The notes under the pieces: model-generated
What the model was told of the DNA's origin: nothing
Databases searched by the model: none
Seen by the model: only the letters and a program-made list of their open reading frames with translations
Position numbers and translations under genes: made by a program
Source of the DNA: Candidatus Woesearchaeota archaeon
GTDB taxonomy: Archaea > Nanobdellota > Nanobdellia > Woesearchaeales > ARS49
Direction of reading: 5' to 3'
DNA length: 64,000 bases
Assembly (NCBI GenBank): GCA_017609645.1
Contig: JAFCDQ010000003.1
Span: forward strand, 62,001-126,000
Shown here: one piece after another, positions 41,464 to 48,116 of the stretch
Layout: each line of letters begins with the position of its first letter
Numbering within the stretch: the first letter of the stretch is position 1

Positions 41464-42378
41464 TTATGAACCTTCGTGAGGGAATTGTCCTTTTGCAACT
41501 AAATTTAAAGATGGAACGTGTGCAGGCGTCCTAAAGACGAAATTTATGGCTTCTCCTATTGTTGTCGGTGCTGCTAGTCTTATTCCTTTATTTCTCCAAT
41601 CACCTTGGTATTCATCACTAGCATCTTTAACCGCTTCTTGAACTGCTTCACCATCATACATTCCAGTATCTAACGCACCAGGACGAACTGTTGTAATAAA
41701 AATATTATCTTTATATAATCCAAGCATGGCCGCATTTGCATATCTGTCTATAGCTCCTTTAGCTGCACAGTGGGCTGTTCCATAAGAATATCCGCGTATT
41801 GCGCTCATCGATGTAATTAATGCTATTCTTGTTTCCTCTTGTTTTCTAAATATTGGTAAGAGTTCTTTCATCATTAAATGTGTAGCTCTTAATACAATTT
41901 GAGATTCTTTTTCAATTAACTCAAGAGGAATTTCTTCAATTGGTAAGTAAGGATTATCATTTTTTAACTTATAGCTTCCGGCACCTAAACCAACTGATTG
42001 AACCCAATAAATAGGTTTGTCTCTTGGTAAATTATCTACAAAACTTTTTACTTCATTTTCATTCAACAAATCTAAAGCCGAATACTCAATTAAATCATCA
42101 TCAAAAAAAGTCCCTAATCCTTTTTTAATATTATTTAACTTATCTGCAGATGTCGAGACCATATGAACATTTGCGCCATTCAATGCCAGAACGCCTGCTA
42201 CTGCTGAGCCAATATTTAATTTCATTTTTTGTCCATGTATATCAATTGAATCATGACTTGGTTCGCCTGTTGTAATATCATAAAAAGTTTGAGATAAAGG
42301 TTTATAGCCGCATCCAGTTATAACTATTCTTTTATCTTTCAATCCTTCAGATTTTACCATTTGTTCTAATCTATTCAT
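41464..42378 (-). CDS. Divergent short-chain dehydrogenase/reductase (SDR)
   Basis: 304 residues. A Rossmann strand (RIVITGCGY, 17-25) starts the domain but the glycine-rich loop is split: about 30 extra residues separate TGCG from NIGSAVAGVLALNGANV (55-71). The catalytic region ITSMSAIRGYSYGTAHCAAKG has Lys207 and the Ser, but the expected Tyr four residues before Lys is His203. VRPGALDTGMYDG is typical of SDR C-terminal strands. It may bind NAD(P) yet use another acid, or be non-catalytic. Its promoter has an operator-like repeat matching that of the next gene upstream, an HTH_10 regulator. Confidence 0.82.
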   Translation of the reverse strand: MNRLEQMVKSEGLKDKRIVITGCGYKPLSQTFYDITTGEPSHDSIDIHGQKMKLNIGSAVAGVLALNGANVHMVSTSADKLNNIKKGLGTFFDDDLIEYSALDLLNENEVKSFVDNLPRDKPIYWVQSVGLGAGSYKLKNDNPYLPIEEIPLELIEKESQIVLRATHLMMKELLPIFRKQEETRIALITSMSAIRGYSYGTAHCAAKGAIDRYANAAMLGLYKDNIFITTVRPGALDTGMYDGEAVQEAVKDASDEYQGDWRNKGIRLAAPTTIGEAINFVFRTPAHVPSLNLVAKGQFPHEGS

Positions 42379-42398
42379 GTTTAACTACTAAGAAATAG

Positions 42399-42408
42399 TT
42401 TTATTAAT
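42399..42408 (-). promoter_or_regulatory. TATA box of the SDR gene
   Basis: On the minus strand TTAATAAAAC is centred 26 nt before the ATG at 42378. The operator-like repeat 42425-42442 lies directly upstream of it. Confidence 0.45.
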
Positions 42409-42424
42409 TATTATAAATAATTAT

Positions 42425-42442
42425 ACCCGACAATTATCGGTA
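42425..42442. promoter_or_regulatory. Operator-like repeat upstream of the SDR promoter
   Basis: ACCCGACAATTATCGGTA: inverted repeat CCGA...TCGG. It matches the operator at 43101-43118 in 14 of 18 positions. It overlaps the last codons of the HTH_10 gene and ends just upstream of the SDR TATA box, the usual place for an activator or for RNA-polymerase contact. Confidence 0.55.
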
Positions 42443-43099
42443 TTTTAAGAAATAGTCAATAAGTTTATTCTCTGCTTTTCTTAAATTCTCTTGAAAAGTG
42501 GAATACGCTTTTTTTATATTTTTTGCTAATTGTGGAATAGTTAGTTTTCTTGGATAATTGTAATATCCTTTTTTATATGCTAGTTTTATTGCTTCAAATT
42601 GTTTTTCAGTAAGAGCTGGCGTAATCTCTAAACTACTAATACTTTTCAATTTTTCTTTTTTAATAGAAAATAATTTGCCATGATAATGTTTTTTTGCTGC
42701 AGTAATCATTTTGTTTAATTCTTTTCTGTCTAAACAGGCAACTTCCCAATATTCCCATCCATCAGTTGATAAATGAACTGGTTTTGTTCTTATATATTGA
42801 GGATTGTAAAAAATTTTAATCTCTCTTTCTAACTCTCTTGATAAAGGATGTTGTGCATGAATTAGGATATAATCATGATATCTTTCAATATTTTTAATTC
42901 TAGAATCTTTTTTTAATCCAGCAATAAATTGTTTTTTGTTTTCTTCAGAGCCAGAAATAACGCCGCCTGCGAGAAGATTTATTTTTTTGTTTTTAGTAAA
43001 TTGTGTATAGGGGGCTGCAAAAAAATCTATTTTGTATTTTTTACATAAGGAGGTATAAATGTCAGTATCATCCCTTAATTTAAATTTTGCAACCCACAT
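42434..43099 (-). CDS. HTH_10-type (bacterio-opsin-activator-like) transcription regulator
   Basis: 221 residues. The C-terminal ~60 residues (LTEKQFEAIKLAYKKGYYNY, then LTIPQLAKNIKKAYSTFQEN) are the archaeal HTH_10 domain: first helix LxxAxxxGYYxxPR and the recognition helix. The N-terminal ~155 residues are a mixed alpha/beta sensor-like region with no family I can name. Leaderless start with TATA at 43121. A perfect palindrome sits on its own start site, so it likely represses itself; a related site precedes the SDR gene. Contains no metal or Fe-S cluster motif. Confidence 0.9.
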   Translation of the reverse strand: MWVAKFKLRDDTDIYTSLCKKYKIDFFAAPYTQFTKNKKINLLAGGVISGSEENKKQFIAGLKKDSRIKNIERYHDYILIHAQHPLSRELEREIKIFYNPQYIRTKPVHLSTDGWEYWEVACLDRKELNKMITAAKKHYHGKLFSIKKEKLKSISSLEITPALTEKQFEAIKLAYKKGYYNYPRKLTIPQLAKNIKKAYSTFQENLRKAENKLIDYFLKYR

Positions 43100-43100
43100 A

Positions 43101-43118
43101 AACCGATTATTATCGGTT
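43101..43118. promoter_or_regulatory. Palindromic operator at the HTH_10 gene start
   Basis: AACCGATTATTATCGGTT: two 7-bp arms with a 4-bp spacer, perfectly paired. It fills the gap between the TATA box (43121-43130) and the ATG (43099), so bound protein would block transcription start. A sister site lies at 42425-42442. Confidence 0.7.
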
Positions 43119-43120
43119 AT

Positions 43121-43130
43121 TATATATAAA
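43121..43130 (-). promoter_or_regulatory. TATA box of the HTH_10 gene
   Basis: TTTATATATA on the minus strand, centred 26 nt before the ATG at 43099. It partly precedes the folC stop (43133), so the regulator is transcribed on its own as well as behind folC. Confidence 0.6.
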
Positions 43131-43132
43131 TT

Positions 43133-44269
43133 TTACTGATTGCATTCTTTAACCTGCCCTACTAAATAAATACTTCCTGTGATTAATATTAAATCTCCTT
43201 CTTTTGCAATATTCTTGGCAAATTTTAATGCAGTTGCTGGATCTTCAATTACTGCACATTTGCCGTCATACGTTAATTTTGCAGGATCTAATGCTTTATC
43301 AATACGAGGTTTTGTTAATATTAGAAAGTCTGGTTTTGGCAGGAGTTTTATCATTTTTTTGTATTCTTTTCTTTCCATAACCCCGAAGATGATTATTAAT
43401 CTGTTGTATTTCAAATCCTTGACAAAGTTTGTTATCTCAGAAATTGCTGCAGGATTATGTGCACAGTCAACTAATATATTTCCATTAATATATTCTAATC
43501 TGCCTTGCCATTTAACATTTTTAATTCCTTCTTTGATAATTTCTTCATTAATTCCAAGTTCTTTTGCTGTAGAATAAGCAATTCCTGCATTTCTTTTTTG
43601 AAATTCTCCTTTTAATCCAACTTCACCATTATATTTATCAGTAAGAATTAATTTTTCTCCTGCTTTTTCTTTGATAAATTCCAGCGCAGCATTTTCTCTA
43701 TTTGTTACAACCTTTGAGTTTTCTTTTATTATTCCGCATTTCTCTGAAGCAATTTCTTTAATACTCTCACCTAATACTTGCGTATGTTCAAGAGAAATAT
43801 CAGTAAAGACGGCTATTTCTGCATCACAAACATTTGTTGCGTCAAATCTGCCGCCTAAACCAACTTCAAGAATAAGATAATCTACTTGTTGTTCATAAAA
43901 ATAAAGCAAAGCCATTGTTGTTGTGAATTCAAAGAATGATAAATGTACATTTAATGATTTTACTTTATCAATCAACCTTAATACTTCCTCGTCTTTTATC
44001 TCTGCTCCATTTACCTGCATTCTTTCATTATATCTTACTAAGTGAGGACTTGTATACAAGCCAGTTTTAAAACCAGCTTTTTTCAAAATTTCCATAAGCA
44101 TGGCTCCAACACTTCCTTTTCCGTTTGTGCCTGTAATATGAATCACTCTAAGTTTTTTATGAAAATCTCCTAATTTAGAAAGCGCTTGTTTTATTGGATC
44201 TAGTTTTGGCTTTGTTTTAAAGTCAAATTGTTTCAGCGTATACAAATAATTTAATTCATCTTTTAACAT
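43133..44269 (-). CDS. folC: Folylpolyglutamate / dihydrofolate synthase (Mur-ligase family)
   Basis: 378 residues, slightly short for FolC (about 420). P-loop VIHITGTNGKGSVGAMLMEI, the folate-site loop LYTSPHLVRYNERMQVNG, the middle block VGLGGRFDATNVCDAEIAVF and the ALE-type HTQVLGESIKEIASEKCGII are typical, as is VDCAHNPAAISE in the C-domain. It adds glutamate to folates or pterins. GGAG precedes the ATG by about 8 nt. In some archaea a related enzyme uses F420-like substrates, so the exact substrate is open. Confidence 0.93.
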   Translation of the reverse strand: MLKDELNYLYTLKQFDFKTKPKLDPIKQALSKLGDFHKKLRVIHITGTNGKGSVGAMLMEILKKAGFKTGLYTSPHLVRYNERMQVNGAEIKDEEVLRLIDKVKSLNVHLSFFEFTTTMALLYFYEQQVDYLILEVGLGGRFDATNVCDAEIAVFTDISLEHTQVLGESIKEIASEKCGIIKENSKVVTNRENAALEFIKEKAGEKLILTDKYNGEVGLKGEFQKRNAGIAYSTAKELGINEEIIKEGIKNVKWQGRLEYINGNILVDCAHNPAAISEITNFVKDLKYNRLIIIFGVMERKEYKKMIKLLPKPDFLILTKPRIDKALDPAKLTYDGKCAVIEDPATALKFAKNIAKEGDLILITGSIYLVGQVKECNQ

Positions 44270-44397
44270 TATTAATCTCCAAGCGTAAGTGATGATCTAT
44301 GTCCGCAGGACTAATTAAGAGTTTTTAAAGTTAATGTTATTTTACTCTTATGCACTGGTAACTACATTATTTATTATAATCCTGCTTTACACTCAGT

Positions 44398-44940
44398 ATG
44401 GGGATTAAAATAGCTATTATGGGTACTCATAGCACTGGCAAGACTACTTTTACTCAGCAATTAGCAGAATATCTTAAATTTAAAGGTAAGAAAGTTGAAG
44501 CTATTACAGAGATTGCTAGAAAATGCCCTTTTCCTATACATGAGAATACTACTTTAAAAGCTCAGGATTGGATTATCAAGACTCAAATTGATGAAGAAAA
44601 TAAAAAATCTAATTATGATTTTCTTGTTTGTGATAGAAGTGTTTTTGATGATTATGCTTATCTTTATTATGCGTTAAAGGCAGATCATAAGGAGATTTAT
44701 TCTGATGTTTTAGATCATATGAAAACTTATGATGTTCTTTTTTTGACTAAAAGCAAAGAAGATTCAAAAGCAGAAGATGACGGCTTTCGCTCAACAAGCG
44801 ATGAATTCCGGATTGAGATTGAGAGGATTATTTATAATAAGCTTGAAGTAATGAAGCCTTTTTTTGACATGAGTAATATCAAAATTATTAAGGTAGATTC
44901 TTTTGAGGATATTAAGAAGTTTGTTGACGAGAATTATTAG
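44398..44940 (+). CDS. P-loop kinase-like ATPase (AAA_28 / NadR-kinase type)
   Basis: 180 residues. Walker A GTHSTGKTTFTQQL, Walker B-like FLVCDRSVFDD, and a lid region with DGFRSTSDEFRIEIERII. It resembles the ribosylnicotinamide-kinase half of NadR and thymidylate-kinase-like AAA_28 proteins. The substrate is uncertain. Its stop overlaps the converging GNAT gene by 4 bp. Confidence 0.87.
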   Translation: MGIKIAIMGTHSTGKTTFTQQLAEYLKFKGKKVEAITEIARKCPFPIHENTTLKAQDWIIKTQIDEENKKSNYDFLVCDRSVFDDYAYLYYALKADHKEIYSDVLDHMKTYDVLFLTKSKEDSKAEDDGFRSTSDEFRIEIERIIYNKLEVMKPFFDMSNIKIIKVDSFEDIKKFVDENY

Positions 44941-45431
44941 ATTTTTCTTCTCATTTCTATATGATAATCATCAAATCCCCAATATTTGTAAATGTCACGT
45001 GCTTTTTCATTTCCTGAGTAAACAGATATTGACATATTTTTTATTCCTTTTTCTTTAAACCATTTTAGAGCTATTTCTTTGAATTTTGAGCTTATTTTCA
45101 GTCCTCTAAACTGTTTTTTGACAAATAAATCATTAAAACAGCCTGTTTTTTCTATTTTAAATATTGGAATAGTGTTTTTTATTTCAAGAAAAGAATATCC
45201 TGCAGGCTTACCGTCAACATAAGCGATATTCAAAAGGTAATTCTTTGATCTAATACATTTTTTGATATATGTCTTAAAGATTTCTTCTGCATTTTTCTTT
45301 TTCTCAAAAAAGGGTTTGAGATTTTTTATTTTTTCCGGATTCATATCTGTAGCCAGATAAGTCATGAATTCTTTCCATAATTTGACAATCAAGTCAACAT
45401 CTTTTAATTTTGCTTTTTTTATTTCTATCAT
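44937..45431 (-). CDS. GNAT-family N-acetyltransferase
   Basis: 164 residues. Starts MIEIKKAKLKDVDLIVKLWK, typical of GNAT. The acetyl-CoA loop is FVKKQFRGLKISSKFKEIAL (a deviating Q/R-x-x-G-x form) and the end SVYSGNEKARDIYKYWGFDD is motif B. Substrate unknown. The start overlaps the stop of the upstream membrane protein (ATGA), so the two are co-transcribed. Confidence 0.9.
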   Translation of the reverse strand: MIEIKKAKLKDVDLIVKLWKEFMTYLATDMNPEKIKNLKPFFEKKKNAEEIFKTYIKKCIRSKNYLLNIAYVDGKPAGYSFLEIKNTIPIFKIEKTGCFNDLFVKKQFRGLKISSKFKEIALKWFKEKGIKNMSISVYSGNEKARDIYKYWGFDDYHIEMRRKI

Positions 45432-45937
45432 TTTTTATTTTCTTGTTCTATAATTTTGCAAATAAAGTCAATAAGCATGCTTGTATAAAACAATATTATA
45501 AAAATTATTACAAAAGGATTATCTGCAAATCTTAAAACATGATGCAAAACAGGGTAAATAAGATAATAAAATATAATTGATAATATAATCCAATATATTG
45601 AATTTCTCAAACAGATTATTCCTTTATAATTAAATTTATTTTTTGAATAATCCCATAACTTCAAACGATAATGTAATAAAAAAATAAAACCACCTATTGC
45701 TTCCACCGATGTTGTAGCTAGAGCAAATAATATTATTTTGAATATGAAAGATATATTGAGTGAAGAAATAAAATATATTGCTAAAAGGCCAAATCCATAA
45801 CTAGATATATATGGGCCTCGTAAAAATCCATGATTAATAAGTATAATTTTCTTTTTCAAATAACTTTTTCTGATTACTTCTAGTATATAGCCAGCTATGC
45901 TTCCTAAAGCAAAAAGCAATAATAATTTGAGTAACAT
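45428..45937 (-). CDS. Membrane protein of the putative ABC-transporter type IV (CmpB) family
   Basis: 169 residues. Four to five membrane segments (about 4-20, 48-64, 68-88, 113-130, 140-158). The conserved HGFLRGPYISSYGFGLL and LWDYSKNKFNYKGIICLRNS (W-D-Y-S and I-C-L) are family signatures. Despite the family name, a transport function is unproven. First gene of a pair with the GNAT gene. Confidence 0.83.
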   Translation of the reverse strand: MLLKLLLLFALGSIAGYILEVIRKSYLKKKIILINHGFLRGPYISSYGFGLLAIYFISSLNISFIFKIILFALATTSVEAIGGFIFLLHYRLKLWDYSKNKFNYKGIICLRNSIYWIILSIIFYYLIYPVLHHVLRFADNPFVIIFIILFYTSMLIDFICKIIEQENKK

Positions 45938-46026
45938 CTAATTTATTATTGAAAGTTAATATTTAAATTGATGTCACTACTCCTGAAAAGAAATATTTAT
46001 ATAGCGAAGCTTAAGTTTGAAGGAAT

Positions 46027-47190
46027 ATGAAGCCTTTTGAAACTCTTGATGTAGAAGAAGATAAGATTAGAAAAATTCGAAAAACATTGCTAAATATTTG
46101 CAAAGAGAAGAATTTGAAGCCTTTAGATCTTACTCAAGGAAATCCTGTTGGTAAAATAAATGCTGAGTATGGCTGGAATTCTATAGAATTAATTGAAGCA
46201 GAAATAGAAGGACATTCTAATAGTAATGCATATTGTTCTTCTGTTGGTCATCCTGCTTATTTAGAAGCAGTTGCTGAGCTTGAAAAAAAAGTTAATCAGC
46301 TTGATTTCACTTCAGAGCATATTCTTGCAGTTCCAGGAGCTGCTGTTGGTGTTTCTACTCTTTTATATGGTTTAAGTAAAGAACCAGAACAAGGTGAAGT
46401 TATTATTTTAGCCCCTTTTTTCCCGCCTTATACTAAATATATAAATCATAATAAGTTGACTCCAAAAATAATTGATTTTGCTAATGAACCTGTTGCTATA
46501 GATATGATTGGAAGTGCAATTAATGATGATACTAGAGCAATTATAATAAATTCTCCTAATAATCCTTCTGGTCAAATCTATAGCAAAAGATTCTTAAGAA
46601 AATTAGGCGAAATTCTTGACGATAACGAACATGTTTTAGCTATTTCAGACGAGCCATATAGAAATGTTGTTTTGCCTCATGAAGAATGGAATTCTGTCAT
46701 AAAAAATCTTGATTATCAAAATGCTGCTGTTGTTTATTCTTTTTCAAAAGAAGGAAGGATTGCAGGCAGTAGAATTGGTTATATTGCTTTGCATCCTGAC
46801 TTTCCAGAGCATAAAAAAGTTATCAGTGCATTAGCTAATTCTCTGCCAGAGAGAGGTATTGTTCAAGCTCATACAAGAGAGCAGTTTGCTTTGTCTAAAT
46901 GTGAATTGCCTCTTGATGTTGATTGGTCAAATATGCTTAATCTTATGATGAGTTATATGGAGGATTTAATAACAAATGGTCATGCAATTCTTCCTGCTAG
47001 AGGAGGCATGTTTGTTTGCATGAGCAGTAAAAAGTATGATGGAACTGAGTTACATGAGAAATTGTTAGAACAAGGTGTTGGGACTGTTCCTGGAATTGCA
47101 TTTGGTATTGAAAATTATGTCAGGCTGGCTATTTGCAGTCCTGATGCTAAGTATAAAGATGAGTTCTTAGAAAGATTAGATAAGATTTAA
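46027..47190 (+). CDS. Class I/II PLP-dependent aminotransferase
   Basis: 387 residues. PLP lysine in VVYSFSKEGRIAGSRIGY; NSPNNPSGQIY and ISDEPYRNVV (cofactor Asp) precede it; YVRLAICSPD near the end holds the carboxylate-binding Arg. Related to aspartate/aromatic/alanine transaminases; the substrate is not clear. TTTATATA about 27 nt before the ATG; also GAAGGA just before it. Converges on the tRNA-Arg, 4 bp away. Confidence 0.92.
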   Translation: MKPFETLDVEEDKIRKIRKTLLNICKEKNLKPLDLTQGNPVGKINAEYGWNSIELIEAEIEGHSNSNAYCSSVGHPAYLEAVAELEKKVNQLDFTSEHILAVPGAAVGVSTLLYGLSKEPEQGEVIILAPFFPPYTKYINHNKLTPKIIDFANEPVAIDMIGSAINDDTRAIIINSPNNPSGQIYSKRFLRKLGEILDDNEHVLAISDEPYRNVVLPHEEWNSVIKNLDYQNAAVVYSFSKEGRIAGSRIGYIALHPDFPEHKKVISALANSLPERGIVQAHTREQFALSKCELPLDVDWSNMLNLMMSYMEDLITNGHAILPARGGMFVCMSSKKYDGTELHEKLLEQGVGTVPGIAFGIENYVRLAICSPDAKYKDEFLERLDKI

Positions 47191-47194
47191 GATA

Positions 47195-47285
47195 CGGGCC
47201 TACAGGGATTCGAACCCCGATCAACCGGTTTCTTACAGCCTAAGGCTGCCGAAGCCGGGCGCACTATCCGTTATGCTATAGGCCC
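47195..47285 (-). tRNA. tRNA-Arg (TCG anticodon) with 19-nt intron
   Basis: Minus strand. Acceptor GGGCCTA/TAGGCCC with G73; D arm GCAT/GTGC; T arm CGGGG-TTCGAAT-CCCTG. The anticodon stem is CCCGG/CCGGT (outermost pair C-T mismatched) around CTTCGG...A. A 19-nt insert with its own hairpin CAGCC-TTA-GGCTG lies after position 37, the standard archaeal intron site, and must be removed. Arg identity fits A20-free archaeal types only loosely; anticodon position is the main evidence. Confidence 0.85.
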
Positions 47286-47332
47286 GAGTGCTAACGAGGG
47301 GCTATGGCGACCACTAAACTTTGTTTAGGGCG

Positions 47333-47346
47333 TATGCTATAGGCCC
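47333..47346 (-). repeat. 14-bp copy of the 5' end of the tRNA-Arg gene
   Basis: GGGCCTATAGCATA is repeated exactly, 47 bp upstream (transcription sense) of the tRNA start, followed by CGCCC as in the tRNA after a 10-nt skip. The spacer holds the inverted repeat CTAAAC-AAA-GTTTAG. Probably a decayed tRNA duplicate. Confidence 0.7.
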
Positions 47347-47412
47347 AGGTGTTAATTAGAAATATACTGCATTCTTTAAAAAACTAACCAGAAAAATAAG
47401 AAAAAATAAAAA

Positions 47413-47838
47413 TCAAACAGTAGGTTCTGGAGTTTGTTCTTTTGGTTCTTCAGTAGGTTCTGGAGTTTGTTCTCGTGGTTCTTCAGTAGGTTCTGGAGTT
47501 TGTTCTCGTGGTTCTTCTTTTCGTTTTTGATTAAAAGCAGATTGTGGTTCTACGCCTTCTAGTCTTCCTAATTTTATTTCTATTGTGCTTACTCTTACTT
47601 GCTTTCCTTCTTTGTTTGTGAACTCTTCACTATCTATCCTTATTTCTCCGACTCCGACAGTTCCTTGAAGAAATCTTTTTGCAGCAACTTGAGCAACATC
47701 TACAGCACGACAAATAAACTTGCCTCTTGCCATTACTCTTACTTCGTTTGCTCCTTGTGTGGTGAACTGCATAACTACAGCAGTTACATAGTTCATGAAT
47801 GGCTTATTGCCAATAAAAACACAGTTGTCCTCTGGCAT
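47413..47838 (-). CDS. alba: Alba chromatin protein with repeated acidic/proline tail
   Basis: 141 residues. Residues 1-95 are a complete Alba domain (VFIGNKPFMNYVTAVVMQF, then MARGKFICRAVDVAQVAA and IEIKLGRL). It binds DNA and RNA and compacts the chromosome. The C-terminal tail of about 35 residues has three near-identical 11-residue units EEPREQTPEPT, absent from classic Alba (about 90 residues). The canonical K16/K17-type acetylated lysine position is not obvious; Asn-Lys-Pro precedes the strand. Follows rps17e on the same strand, 14 bp away. Confidence 0.95.
   Translation of the reverse strand: MPEDNCVFIGNKPFMNYVTAVVMQFTTQGANEVRVMARGKFICRAVDVAQVAAKRFLQGTVGVGEIRIDSEEFTNKEGKQVRVSTIEIKLGRLEGVEPQSAFNQKRKEEPREQTPEPTEEPREQTPEPTEEPKEQTPEPTV
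47421..47519 (-). repeat. Three 33-bp tandem repeats in the alba tail
   Basis: Units 47421-47453, 47454-47486 and 47487-47519 differ by only a few bases; each is one 11-codon tail unit. In frame, so copy-number change would keep the gene open. Confidence 0.9.
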
Positions 47839-47852
47839 TTTTCGTAACCCCC

Positions 47853-48041
47853 TTATTCACTTTTTTTCTTTAGTTTTGTAACATACCCTGCTACAACGTT
47901 TCTTATTTTCTTGCTAGGCTCTGTTAGCAACTGTTTTACTAATGGTTTATTTTCTTCAAAAGTTTCTTTTAATTGATCCTTATGCGTATTCATAAGTTCT
48001 TTGCCTAATCTCTTGATAAACTGTGTTTTAATCCTACCCAT
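47853..48041 (-). CDS. rps17e: Ribosomal protein S17e
   Basis: 62 residues from ATG 48041 (MGRIKTQFIKRLGKELMNTH). The frame is open upstream to 48212 but those residues are hydrophobic noise overlapping a promoter. TTTATAAA is centred 26 nt before 48041, giving a leaderless start. The sequence matches archaeal/eukaryotic eS17: KQLLTEPSKKIRNVVAGYVT near the end. Component of the small subunit. Divergent from the TraB/ChaN-like gene; co-directional with alba. Confidence 0.95.
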   Translation of the reverse strand: MGRIKTQFIKRLGKELMNTHKDQLKETFEENKPLVKQLLTEPSKKIRNVVAGYVTKLKKKSE

Positions 48042-48061
48042 TAGTCCCTGTGAAATCGAAG

Positions 48062-48071
48062 CCTTTATAAA
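48062..48071 (-). promoter_or_regulatory. TATA box of rps17e
   Basis: TTTATAAA on the minus strand, centred about 26 nt before the ATG at 48041. It decides that start against longer frames. Confidence 0.6.
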
Positions 48072-48116
48072 CCTTCCTCCTTTTTTTATAATCCCTACAC
48101 AGGAGTAGTTATACAA

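Noticed and set aside
44290-44350. C/D-box sRNA or hairpin before folC (GTGATGA, GTCC/GGAC, TAAGAGT/ACTCTTA)
   Set aside because: No D box (CTGA) or second box pair was found; the inverted repeats overlap promoter sequence and are short.
47421-47519. 33-bp repeats as a CRISPR array
   Set aside because: The units abut with no spacers and encode the Alba tail in frame. No cas genes are present in the window.
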